Assembly (NCBI GenBank): GCA_002298605.1
Contig: DBKS01000030.1
Location: 4,088-11,618 of the forward strand
Origin: Bifidobacterium sp. UBA744
Lineage (GTDB): Bacteria; Actinomycetota; Actinomycetes; Actinomycetales; Bifidobacteriaceae
Direction: 5' to 3'
DNA: 7,531 bases
Below, one piece after another: positions 1 through 6,191 of the stretch. Made by a program: the position numbers and the translations under genes. How positions within the stretch are numbered: position 1 is the first letter of the stretch; every line of letters starts with the position of its first letter. Under the pieces are notes generated by a model that was given only the letters and a program-made list of their open reading frames with translations, was not told the DNA's origin and searched no databases.

Positions 1-276
1 TGGATTCGAGCCTGTGCGCATCCGCGGCTTGGCGGGAGCATGACCCTGCTGGCAGACGCGCTTGAATCGTCATATCGGCATGGGACATCGCCGCTGGCCG
101 GGATTTCGGCGGTTGTGGATCAAATCGACCGTGATGAGCGCCGTCGCATCGAGGAGGGGGCGGCGAAACTCGGCGTGCGCATGCTGGTGCCGACGGGATT
201 GTGCTTTTTGCCGTCATTCATTGTACTGGGCATCGTTCCGGTGATCGCGTCCTTTGGGACGTCTGTGTTCGGGTGA
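1..276 (+). CDS. tadC: TadC-like type II secretion system F-family protein, C-terminal fragment
   Basis: This is the last 91 residues of an integral membrane platform protein; the frame is open at base 1, so the gene begins upstream. TadB/TadC (GspF-type) proteins form the inner-membrane base on which the TadA ATPase assembles Flp pili. The fragment shows the usual end of the family: an amphipathic helix with the pattern LADALESSYRHG, then a charged stretch DRDERRRIEEGA and AKLGVRMLVP, then a terminal hydrophobic segment (about residues 60-85) with the LCFLPSF motif followed by LGIVP, typical of GspF C-termini. An internal ATG at position 40 exists, but the reading frame and homology-like pattern continue upstream of it, so I treat the gene as truncated by the window rather than starting there. 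The pilin and pseudopilin genes downstream support the Tad assignment. TadB versus TadC cannot be fully separated from this fragment; position next to flp favours TadC. Confidence 0.75.
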   Translation, partial: WIRACAHPRLGGSMTLLADALESSYRHGTSPLAGISAVVDQIDRDERRRIEEGAAKLGVRMLVPTGLCFLPSFIVLGIVPVIASFGTSVFG

Positions 277-347
277 TCGTTGCGGCGGGCGACACTCCGG
301 TAACTGCGTTCAGTGGGGGTCGTTCGTCCACAGAGCTCCCAAACCCA

Positions 348-375
348 TTGATACGGCGATCGAACCGGGCATACT
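348..375 (+). promoter_or_regulatory. Possible promoter for the pilin gene
   Basis: In the 149-nt gap between the TadC-like gene and the pilin gene there is a -35-like TTGATA (348-353, five of six to TTGACA). It is followed after 16 nt by CATACT (370-375, four of six to TATAAT). A promoter here would let the pilin be made in excess of the platform proteins, as is usual for pilus subunits. The match is moderate and could be chance. Confidence 0.3.
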
Positions 376-387
376 GGCTTCCACGTC

Positions 388-405
388 TCGACTCATACGG
401 GTCGA
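388..405 (+). promoter_or_regulatory. Hairpin in the pilin mRNA leader
   Basis: TCGACTC (388-394) can pair with GGGTCGA (399-405) around an ATAC tetraloop: seven base pairs including one U-G. It ends 7 nt before the Shine-Dalgarno sequence (AGAAAGGA, 413-420) of the pilin gene. There is no T-run, so it is not a standard terminator; roles in mRNA stability or translation are possible but not shown. Confidence 0.4.
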
Positions 406-425
406 ATCATACAGAAAGGATCATT

Positions 426-707
426 ATGACGGTAACAATTATGAGCCCTACCACCCCGGTCGAATCCATGCAGCCCGGTGGTGCGTTGCGACGTTGGAAG
501 GCCGGCGTCGAACGAGGCGTGTGCGCCCTGGACGCCCGTCTGCGCACCATGACCGTGGAACCGGAGCGTGGCGCCGCCACTGTGGAATACGCGTTGATCG
601 TCGTTGCGGCCGCGGCTTTCGCCGGGATTCTCATTGCGGTGATCAAGTCCGGCTTTGTCAAAACGCTGATCACCAACATCATCAAAACGGCGCTTGGTAC
701 AGGATGA
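426..707 (+). CDS. flp: Flp-type prepilin of the Tad pilus (DUF4244-like)
   Basis: This encodes a 93-aa prepilin, the probable structural subunit of the Tad/Flp pilus, which in bifidobacteria is linked to gut colonisation. The start is ATG 426, with SD AGAAAGGA (413-420) 5 nt upstream. Residues 48-58 read RGAATVEYALI. This fits the Flp processing motif G/xxxxEY, with predicted cleavage after Gly49, Glu54 at +5 and Tyr55 at +6. The mature pilin would be only 44 residues: a hydrophobic helix (about 56-73) and a short tail ending IIKTALGTG. The leader of 49 residues is long for an Flp prepilin. An internal Met42 would give an 8-residue leader but has no visible SD. The stop overlaps the next start as ATGA, so translation is probably coupled to the TadE-like gene. 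A processing enzyme (TadV) is not in the window. Family assignment is by motif, not by search. Confidence 0.85.
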   Translation: MTVTIMSPTTPVESMQPGGALRRWKAGVERGVCALDARLRTMTVEPERGAATVEYALIVVAAAAFAGILIAVIKSGFVKTLITNIIKTALGTG

Positions 708-1108
708 GTCGGGCCATGCGCCCGATTCACGCCATGCCGCCATGGCGGCGCAATGGTCGGAGCGTACCGGCGGGGACGGATGATCGCGGGTCTGTAACGG
801 CGGAGTTCGCGATTATCCTGCCGGTGGCGATGGTGCTGGCATTGGCGTTGCTGTCGCTGAGCCGCGCGGTCGTCGTCGTGCTGGACTGCCAGGACGCCGC
901 GCGTGCGGCGGCGCGCGAGGTCGTCGTCGCGGGTGATGCCTCCGATCCGGTTGCCGCAGCTCGTGCCGTGGCGGATGGTGCATCGGTGACGCTAACCGAT
1001 CGAGGCGATCGGGTCGAGGTCCGGACCCGCTGCCGCGTTGCTCCCGGACCGTTGGACGTGCTGCCGTTCGCCGTCGAGGGGTATGCCGTTGGCGTCAAGC
1101 AATGGTGA
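704..1108 (+). CDS. tadE: TadE-like pseudopilin
   Basis: This encodes a 134-aa TadE-family protein, a minor pilin-like component thought to act in Flp pilus assembly or anchoring. The start ATG (704) overlaps the pilin stop by 4 nt (ATGA), a classic coupling arrangement, which decides the start over any upstream in-frame codon. Residues 28-40 read RGSVTAEFAIILP. Gly29 is followed by SVTAEF with Glu34 at +5 and Phe35 at +6, the pseudopilin processing motif of TadE. A single membrane helix (about 36-60) follows. The periplasmic-side part has a helix QDAARAAAREVVVAG (63-77) and a beta-type segment VTLTDRGDRVEVRTRCRV. Cys62 and Cys110 are the only cysteines and could form a disulfide (inference). 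The 28-residue basic leader is longer than in many TadE proteins. Next to the pilin and a second TadE/G-type protein, the assignment is well supported. Confidence 0.82.
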   Translation: MSRAMRPIHAMPPWRRNGRSVPAGTDDRGSVTAEFAIILPVAMVLALALLSLSRAVVVVLDCQDAARAAAREVVVAGDASDPVAAARAVADGASVTLTDRGDRVEVRTRCRVAPGPLDVLPFAVEGYAVGVKQW

Positions 1109-1169
1109 CTGTTGCCGGATCGTCGGCTGGCCGGACTGCCGGCGGGGCGGAAGGAAAGGAGGCGGGTAT

Positions 1170-1589
1170 ATGCGTTGGATATCGCGTTCCCGGTGGTTCC
1201 AGGAACGGAGGCGACGATGCAGGGTGTTGGCATTGCGGTTCTCCGAGCCGTCGGATCGTGGCTCCGGCACGGCTGTCGGTGCCGCGCTGGTTTTTCTGAT
1301 TGCGGTGCTGCTCAGTGCGGTGGCGGTGGGCGGGCAGCTGCTGGTGTGCCGGTCCAAGGCCGAATCGGCTGCGGACGGCGTGGCGCTGGCGGTGGCTGCG
1401 GCGCACTATGACGGGGTGGCGGATCCCTGTGGCGTGGCTGCCTCCTTGGCCGATGGCTACGGTGCCATGCCTCGCTTCTGCGGCATTGACGGCATGGATG
1501 TCGAAGTAACGGTTGCCGTGGATGTCGCGGTGCCGTGGATGTCCGAGGTGACGGCCCGGTCAAGGGCCGGTCCGGAGTCTTGTTCATAG
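1170..1589 (+). CDS. TadF/TadG-like small membrane protein (Rv3654c-like)
   Basis: This encodes a 139-aa single-pass protein resembling the actinobacterial Rv3654c-type 'helicase/secretion neighbourhood TadE-like' family. It would be the last component of the Tad cluster. The start is ATG 1170, chosen because AAAGGAGG (1155-1162) lies 7 nt before it; in-frame upstream codons overlap the tadE-like gene and lack such a site. A basic N-terminus (RWFQERRRRCR) precedes DRGSGTAVGAALVF (29-42) and a hydrophobic helix (about 35-58). KAESAADGVALAVAAAHYDG (63-82) matches the family's A-rich helix after the membrane segment, followed by PC (Cys87), a Cys104 in the FCGIDGMDV region, and beta-type repeats VEVTVAVDVAV. 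Unlike the two genes before it, it has Val36 rather than Glu at +5 after Gly31, so processing by a prepilin peptidase is doubtful. Bifidobacterial literature may call this position tadF; I leave the symbol open. Confidence 0.75.
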   Translation: MRWISRSRWFQERRRRCRVLALRFSEPSDRGSGTAVGAALVFLIAVLLSAVAVGGQLLVCRSKAESAADGVALAVAAAHYDGVADPCGVAASLADGYGAMPRFCGIDGMDVEVTVAVDVAVPWMSEVTARSRAGPESCS

Positions 1590-1616
1590 GGGTCGACTGC
1601 GATATCTTGAACGGTA
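1580..1616 (+). promoter_or_regulatory. Candidate promoter giving a leaderless lipid kinase mRNA
   Basis: TTGTTC (1580-1585) and TATCTT (1603-1608) are separated by exactly 17 nt. The -10-like element fits the actinobacterial TANNNT pattern and ends 7 nt before the ATG at 1616, so transcription would begin at or next to the start codon. No SD sequence precedes that ATG. The -35 match is only three of six, so the case rests on spacing and the missing SD. Confidence 0.4.
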
Positions 1617-2737
1617 TGGGTCAGGAACACACAACAGTGGCTGTTTTGGGCAACCCTGCCGCGGACAAGGGGCGGGGCGCCAAAATCGGTGTCCAGGTGA
1701 TGGATCTGCTCGAAATGGCCGGAGCCCGATATGGGTTCGACGTTGTCGACTTGACCGGAGCCAGTTTTGATGATTCGTTGCGTCGCGCGCATAGTGCCTC
1801 CGGCTCATATGACTATCTGGTGGTCGTTGGCGGTGACGGCATGATTGCGCTTGGCGCCAATGCGGTGGGCAGCAGCGGCACGCCGCTTGGCATTGTGGCC
1901 ATCGGATCGGGCAATGACTTCGCCCGCGGTCTGAAACTGCCCATCGATCGGGTGGAGGTGGCCGTCGAGGGCATTGTGGGCGCCATCGTTCACGGCTCGC
2001 ATAGTGACGTGGACATGGGCTATGTGGTGTCGCTGCCCGGCGGATGGGCCGTGGATCCAACCACCGGAGACGAGTTGTCTGAGGATGGTTTGCCCGGTTC
2101 CGCGTCGATCAGGCGCTTTTACGCCGGCATGTTGTCATGTGGCCTTGATGCGCGCATCAATGATCGCGCGAACCATTCAAGGCTGCCCAGCGGCAAATTG
2201 CGCTATTTGAGTGCGGTGTTGGCGGAGCTGACGCATATGAAGCGGTACGGCTACCATGTCAGGGCCGTACTGGCGGATGGCGGCGTTGACGAGCGAGACA
2301 TCATCTCGCCGATGCTGACCGTCGCGAATTCACGGCATATTGGCGGAGGGCTTGAGGTGTCGCCCTATTCGCGATTCGCCGACGGTCTGCTCGATCTGGT
2401 GTGGCTCGATCATATGCCGAATCCACGCGAATGCGTTGAGGCGATATCCAAGGCGTACGGCGATCGGCTGCTTAGTTGCCGGTGCTTCGGTTGGCAGCGT
2501 GTGCGCAGTGTGGAGATAACGCGGGCTGATCGGGGCGATGAGCCCCCGGTGCTGATGGCCGACGGCGAATATGTGGGTCATCTGCCGGTTGCGGTCGCCG
2601 CTGAAGGATGCGCCCTGCGGGTACTGGTTCCGCCGGCGGTCGCCATTGAGGAGGACGAACGTTGTGAGGAGAGGATCGATGATCTGATCGCCCGCGATGG
2701 GCGGGATGCGCGGACCGGCGCGTTTCTTCGGCGTTAA
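1616..2737 (+). CDS. Diacylglycerol kinase-family lipid kinase (DagK/YegS/LCB5 type)
   Basis: This encodes a 373-aa cytosolic or membrane-associated kinase that phosphorylates diacylglycerol or a related lipid with ATP, feeding phosphatidic acid back into phospholipid synthesis. From ATG 1616, the N-terminal nucleotide-binding domain shows GNPAADKGRG (12-21), the GGDGM motif (72-76; GGDGT in most relatives) and GSGNDFARGL (97-106), all diagnostic for the DAGK catalytic domain. The C-terminal beta-sandwich holds NSRHIGGGLEVSPYSRFADGLLDLVW, with the conserved GGG, P and DG.LD.V elements, and ADGE near the end. A longer in-frame start at 1535 lies inside the preceding gene and has no SD. ATG 1616 also lacks an SD but sits 7 nt after a TANNNT box, consistent with leaderless translation. 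Substrate (diacylglycerol versus another lipid) cannot be settled from sequence. It is 26 nt from the Tad cluster, but there is no functional reason to link the two. Confidence 0.9.
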   Translation: MGQEHTTVAVLGNPAADKGRGAKIGVQVMDLLEMAGARYGFDVVDLTGASFDDSLRRAHSASGSYDYLVVVGGDGMIALGANAVGSSGTPLGIVAIGSGNDFARGLKLPIDRVEVAVEGIVGAIVHGSHSDVDMGYVVSLPGGWAVDPTTGDELSEDGLPGSASIRRFYAGMLSCGLDARINDRANHSRLPSGKLRYLSAVLAELTHMKRYGYHVRAVLADGGVDERDIISPMLTVANSRHIGGGLEVSPYSRFADGLLDLVWLDHMPNPRECVEAISKAYGDRLLSCRCFGWQRVRSVEITRADRGDEPPVLMADGEYVGHLPVAVAAEGCALRVLVPPAVAIEEDERCEERIDDLIARDGRDARTGAFLRR

Positions 2738-2741
2738 GGTC

Positions 2742-2800
2742 CGCGGACGTGCCGCCATGCCGATCGCTTATCGCGCCGTTGGCAAGCGGGTGCGTCCGCG
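2742..2800. repeat. Long imperfect inverted repeat downstream of the lipid kinase gene
   Basis: Positions 2742-2753 (CGCGGACGTGCC) can pair with 2789-2800 (GGTGCGTCCGCG): 12 pairs with two G-U. GCCA (2754-2757) and TGGC (2780-2783) can extend it across a 5-nt bulge. The left arm also overlaps the palindrome GTCCGCGGAC (2739-2748). It starts 4 nt after the kinase stop, where a terminator would be expected, but no T-run follows, so intrinsic termination is unproven. Confidence 0.4.
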
Positions 2801-2848
2801 AGATAGTTGGGTGGCGGTAGGTTAGAAGCCTGGTGGCGGCGCGACGGG

Positions 2849-2860
2849 ACGCGATCGCGT
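2849..2860. repeat. 12-bp perfect palindrome upstream of dnaX
   Basis: ACGCGATCGCGT is a perfect 12-bp palindrome, flanked by CGAC (2842-2845) and GTCG (2862-2865), which extend the dyad imperfectly. It lies 37 nt before the dnaX start. A palindrome of this length is expected about once or twice by chance in a window this size, so a role as operator is speculative. Confidence 0.35.
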
Positions 2861-2897
2861 TGTCGGCTCGCTTGCGATTGTTTGAGAGGTAGGGATC

Positions 2898-5408
2898 ATG
2901 GCATTAGCGCTATATCGTCGGTATCGACCGGATACCTTCGAAGGTGTGATCGGGCAGGATCAAGTCACGGTTCCCCTGATGCGCGCATTGGATGAGGGCA
3001 AACTCACCCACGCATATCTGTTTTCCGGCCCGCGAGGCTGCGGCAAGACCAGTTCCGCCCGTATCCTCGCCCGTTGCGTCAATTGCGCGAAAGGCCCGAC
3101 TTCGCATCCGTGCGGTGAATGCGAAAGCTGCAGGGATCTGGCCACCGGGGGCCCCGGGTCGATCGATGTGGTCGAGATCGACGCCGCCAGTCACAACGGT
3201 GTCGACGATGCCCGCGAGCTGCGTGACCGCGTGGCTGCCATGCCCGCTCGGGACCGCTACAAGATCTTCATTCTCGATGAGGCGCATATGGTGACGCCGC
3301 AGGGCTTCAACGCGCTGCTCAAAACCGTTGAGGAGCCGCCGGACCATGTGATGTTCATCTTCGCCACCACCGAGCCGGATAAAGTGATCGGCACGATTCG
3401 ATCCCGTACCCACCACTACCCCTTCCGATTGGTCCCCCCGGAGGTCATGGGCCCATATTTGGAGGATATCTGCGCCAAAGAGGGCATCAAGCCGGAAACC
3501 GGTGTGCTGAAGCTCGCCATGAGGGCGGGTGGCGGCTCCATGCGCGACACACTGTCGGTGCTCGACCAGCTGATGGTCGGATCGGTGGACGGTGTGATCA
3601 CGCAGGACAGCGCCGTCTCGCTGCTTGGATTTACGCCGGACGCGCTGATCGGAGAGTCGATAGACGCCTTGATCGACCAGAACGGCGAACGGCTGTACGG
3701 CGTGATCCAGAAGGTGATCATCGGTGGTTTTGACCCAAGGCGTTTCGTCGAGGATCTTCTGGCTCGGGTGCGTGATCTGTTGGTGCTGACTTTGGGCGGC
3801 AGCCGCGCCGAAGCCGCGCTGAGCGACGATGCGGCGGCTGACGACATGACCGGTCTCAAGCGCCAGGCCGGCGCATTGGGGCTGGCCAGGCTGACCGACA
3901 TGGCCGATGTCATCAATGACGCACTTGGAAGCATGTCGGGGGCGACCTCTCCGCGCATGCGTTTGGAACTGCTGGCTGCTCGTCTGCTGGCCGGATCCCC
4001 GACGGGTGCAATGCGGTCCGACGATTCCGCCCCGGACGCCGCCGTGGGTGATGACGATGCGGCGGGCAACGCCGGTGGCGGTTCTTCTCGACGTGTCGGA
4101 TTCGCCGGGGCCTTGCGCAATCGGTCCGCCGGTGGGTCCGCCGGTGGGTTTGCCGGTTCGGCGAGGCGCCAGTCCGCTGCTGAGGCGCCGGCCGCCACGG
4201 TATCGGCCGCCACAGTGCCGGGCGCCGTGGATTCCGATCATGAGACGAAACCGCCGGTGTCCGACGGGCCCTCCGCCGAGGCCCCGGTCCCGGATAGCCG
4301 CACTCCTGACGAACGGTGGGATGCGCTGGTTGCGGGGCTGCCCGACGACGTGGCCAAATACGTCAACCGGCAGAAGGTGCCGCGCATTAAACTGCAGCTG
4401 GGCGCCCAGGCCGGCAGCGGCAGGCTGTGGGTTAAATTCGATACTCCGATCAGCAAATACGCGTTTGCCATGGGGGTGTCCGAACATGAGGTCGGAGGCA
4501 CCCATAAGGTCGTCGATATCGTGCGCGGCGAGACGAAACGGCTGTTCGGCGATCGCGTTCAGCTCGCCCCCACTGAAAAGATGGCCGATGGTCAGATCGC
4601 CCCGCCGCTCAGCAGACTCGCGCCGGAGGAGCGGGCCCGCGTCAAATCGCAGATCGCCATGGCCAATGCCGGAATCGCCGCGGCCGGGTTGGCGGCCGCC
4701 ATCGCTCCCCGGGCGGAGGCCGCGTCAGGCAACGCCTCCCAAAAGCCGCAAACCGCTGCACCATCCGGACAGGCCGTGGATTCACAGGAATCCTCGGATG
4801 CGGATGACGCTCATCGAGGCGGCTGGCCCGATACCGGTCATCAGATAGCTGACGACGATCCGTGGGCTTCGCCGCGTCACGTTGCGGGTACCCATGAAAC
4901 GTCGCCGACCGGCGGCGTCTCGGACGAGCGTCACGTCAAGCATGTCACTGTGCCGGACATCGCGGACGGCATCGACCCCTGGGCGGCGCCCACGGCCGGC
5001 ACTGCGCCGGAAGCGCCATCGGCGGCTCCCGGAGCCGAACGGCCCGAAGCGTCGGCGCAAGCCGGGCCGTCCGCGTCCGAGCCTGCATCTGCATCTGCCA
5101 CCGCCCCCGCGTCTGAGTCCGCGTCCTCGTCGGGCGGTCCCTCCATGCCGCCGCGGGAACCCGAACCCGGTCTGCCCGGGCCTGCGGCGGGCGAAAGGGA
5201 TCCCTGGTCCCATCCGGCGGCGCAGACCCCTACGGTCGACGCCGAGGACGACGAATACTCAATGAGTGACGAATCACTGGGACAGGCGACCGCAATGGAC
5301 CTGAACGATCTCAAGAAGATGTTCGAGGTTAAGAAAGTGGAGGATTTCGCCCCCGATGATCCGCATAACCCCAACAATATCCAGCGCAAAAACCATGACG
5401 GCGACTGA
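2898..5408 (+). CDS. dnaX: DNA polymerase III subunit gamma/tau
   Basis: This encodes the 836-aa clamp-loader ATPase that loads the beta sliding clamp and couples polymerase cores at the replication fork. The start is ATG 2898, with AGAGG (2885-2889) 8 nt upstream and the family-typical MALALYRRYRPDTF. The AAA+ domain has Walker A GPRGCGKT (44-51), zinc cysteines 63, 72, 75 and 78, Walker B LDEAH (126-130), sensor 1 around FATTEPDKV (155-163) and SRT (169-171; SRC in E. coli) with Arg170 as trans-acting finger. Lid and oligomerisation domains follow to about residue 365. A low-complexity Gly/Ala/Ser linker (about 370-469) precedes a conserved folded segment (about 470-575, PDERWDALVAGLP to QLAPTEK). 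A second disordered tail has three DPW motifs. The protein ends with DLKKMFEVKKVEDFAPDDP. I saw no A-AAA-AAG type slippery site, so a separate gamma product is not indicated. recR follows after 32 nt. Confidence 0.98.
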   Translation: MALALYRRYRPDTFEGVIGQDQVTVPLMRALDEGKLTHAYLFSGPRGCGKTSSARILARCVNCAKGPTSHPCGECESCRDLATGGPGSIDVVEIDAASHNGVDDARELRDRVAAMPARDRYKIFILDEAHMVTPQGFNALLKTVEEPPDHVMFIFATTEPDKVIGTIRSRTHHYPFRLVPPEVMGPYLEDICAKEGIKPETGVLKLAMRAGGGSMRDTLSVLDQLMVGSVDGVITQDSAVSLLGFTPDALIGESIDALIDQNGERLYGVIQKVIIGGFDPRRFVEDLLARVRDLLVLTLGGSRAEAALSDDAAADDMTGLKRQAGALGLARLTDMADVINDALGSMSGATSPRMRLELLAARLLAGSPTGAMRSDDSAPDAAVGDDDAAGNAGGGSSRRVGFAGALRNRSAGGSAGGFAGSARRQSAAEAPAATVSAATVPGAVDSDHETKPPVSDGPSAEAPVPDSRTPDERWDALVAGLPDDVAKYVNRQKVPRIKLQLGAQAGSGRLWVKFDTPISKYAFAMGVSEHEVGGTHKVVDIVRGETKRLFGDRVQLAPTEKMADGQIAPPLSRLAPEERARVKSQIAMANAGIAAAGLAAAIAPRAEAASGNASQKPQTAAPSGQAVDSQESSDADDAHRGGWPDTGHQIADDDPWASPRHVAGTHETSPTGGVSDERHVKHVTVPDIADGIDPWAAPTAGTAPEAPSAAPGAERPEASAQAGPSASEPASASATAPASESASSSGGPSMPPREPEPGLPGPAAGERDPWSHPAAQTPTVDAEDDEYSMSDESLGQATAMDLNDLKKMFEVKKVEDFAPDDPHNPNNIQRKNHDGD
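4125..4160 (+). repeat. 12-bp tandem repeat within dnaX
   Basis: TCCGCCGGTGGG occurs twice in a row (4125-4136, 4137-4148), followed by a decayed third unit TTTGCCGGTTCG (8 of 12). It encodes SAGG-SAGG-FAGS (residues 410-421) in the flexible linker after the oligomerisation domain. The unit length is a multiple of three, so copy changes would keep the frame. Confidence 0.8.
4857..5216 (+). repeat. Three DPW short linear motifs in the DnaX tail
   Basis: DPWASP (residues 654-659), DPWAAP (693-698) and DPWSHP (768-773) are spaced along an otherwise low-complexity Ala/Pro/Ser/Glu-rich region, giving the pattern D-P-W-[AS]-x-P. The surroundings contain almost no other aromatic residues. The codons around the Trp differ between copies, so this is not a recent DNA duplication. 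Recurrent Trp-containing motifs in a disordered tail suggest protein docking sites (inference). Confidence 0.7.
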
Positions 5409-5440
5409 CGGTTGCCGGCTGCGGAAAGGAAGACGCAACT

Positions 5441-6055
5441 ATGGCGCTCGCCTATGACGGAGCGATCCAAAACCTCATCGACGCGTTCGCGCGACTGCCG
5501 GGCATCGGCCCCAAAGGCGCTCAGCGCATCGCATTCTATTTGCTCGGCGCGACTCAATCCGAGGCGCAGGAGCTCGCCGACGCCATCGCCGAAGTCAAGG
5601 CAAAGGTACGATTTTGCGATATCTGCGGCAATGTGTGCGAAACCAGTCCGTGTCCGGTGTGCATGGATCCGCGGCGCGACCATGCCGTCATCTGCGTCGT
5701 CGAAGAGCCCAAGGATGTGATGAGCATCGAGCGGACGAGAGAATACCACGGCCTCTATCACGTGCTTGGCGGCGCCATCAACCCGATGGCCAATGTCGGC
5801 CCGGATGACCTGCGCCTGCCGCAGCTGTTGGAACGCCTGAAAACCAAGCCCGGCGAAACCGCTGTCGGCGAGGTGATTCTCGCGCTGGATCCCAACATCG
5901 AGGGGGAGGCCACCACCCGGTACATCAGCCAATTGCTCTCGCCCCTTGGCATCAAGGTGACGCGATTGGCCAGCGGCCTGCCGGTGGGGTCCGACCTTGA
6001 ATATGCGGACGAGATCACGCTGGGGCGTGCGCTTGCCGGCCGTCAGGCTGCGTGA
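5441..6055 (+). CDS. recR: Recombination mediator RecR
   Basis: This encodes a 204-aa RecR, which forms a ring clamp and works with RecO (and RecF) to load RecA on SSB-coated single-stranded DNA at gaps. The start is ATG 5441, with AAAGGA (5425-5430) 10 nt upstream. Landmarks in order are a helix-hairpin-helix LPGIGPKGAQRIAFYLL (19-35), a four-cysteine zinc finger at Cys59, Cys62, Cys71 and Cys74, and a Toprim domain from about residue 82 with VVEEPKD (86-92, Glu88 the conserved acidic residue), then HGLYHVLGG (103-111). DPNIEGEAT lies in the second half, and the Walker B-like C-terminal segment reads GLPVGSDLEYADEITLGRAL. Length matches the family's about 200 residues and nothing is missing. 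It is 32 nt after dnaX, the usual bacterial pairing, and is likely co-transcribed with it. Confidence 0.98.
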   Translation: MALAYDGAIQNLIDAFARLPGIGPKGAQRIAFYLLGATQSEAQELADAIAEVKAKVRFCDICGNVCETSPCPVCMDPRRDHAVICVVEEPKDVMSIERTREYHGLYHVLGGAINPMANVGPDDLRLPQLLERLKTKPGETAVGEVILALDPNIEGEATTRYISQLLSPLGIKVTRLASGLPVGSDLEYADEITLGRALAGRQAA

Positions 6056-6161
6056 GCCGGGTGAGCGGACTGGTTCGGGCCGCGATGAGGGCGGGCCGTT
6101 CCGCGTCGCCGTATTCGCGCCTATGTTGCCGATCCGCTGGCTCATGTTCCGCATCCTGAAT

Positions 6162-6172
6162 ATCCGGCGGAT
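6162..6172. promoter_or_regulatory. Possible operator dyad upstream of lysC
   Basis: ATCCG-G-CGGAT is an 11-nt perfect dyad. It ends 19 nt before the TATAAT box and so overlaps the -35 region, a position suited to a regulator. Five-base arms are short and can arise by chance; no regulator is identified. Confidence 0.2.
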
Positions 6173-6191
6173 CGCATACCGCGAAACTTCA

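Noticed and set aside
1535..1615. An earlier start for the lipid kinase at 1535.
   Set aside because: It overlaps the preceding gene, has no SD, and adds residues unlike the usual family N-terminus, which begins shortly before the GNP motif.
2852..2859. GCGATCGC as a HIP1-like iterated genomic palindrome (it also appears near 4549 and 6520).
   Set aside because: A few copies are expected in GC-rich, GATC-containing coding DNA, and there is no regular spacing.
2738..2897. SRP (4.5S) RNA gene, often found directly upstream of dnaX.
   Set aside because: The conserved tetraloop and asymmetric-loop bases (GGAAG with AGCAG) are absent on both strands of this stretch.
2910..4505. A 531-codon open frame on the minus strand opposite dnaX.
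   Set aside because: It lies fully antisense to the well-conserved DnaX domains. Long antisense frames are common opposite GC-rich coding sequence, and its translation shows no recognisable domain or plausible ribosome binding site.
2898..5408. Programmed frameshift producing a short gamma form of DnaX.
   Set aside because: No A-AAA-AAG-type heptamer is seen in frame; the longest A-runs (near 4741 and 5391) have the wrong phase or length.
6054..6076. Stem GAGCCGG/CTGGTTC at the recR stop as a terminator.
   Set aside because: It includes two G-U pairs, overlaps the stop codon and has no T-run; too weak to call.
4931..6154. A 407-codon open frame on the minus strand across the dnaX end and recR.
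   Set aside because: It overlaps two conserved genes in antisense; its composition (Arg, Gly, Ala, His rich) is that of a shadow frame.
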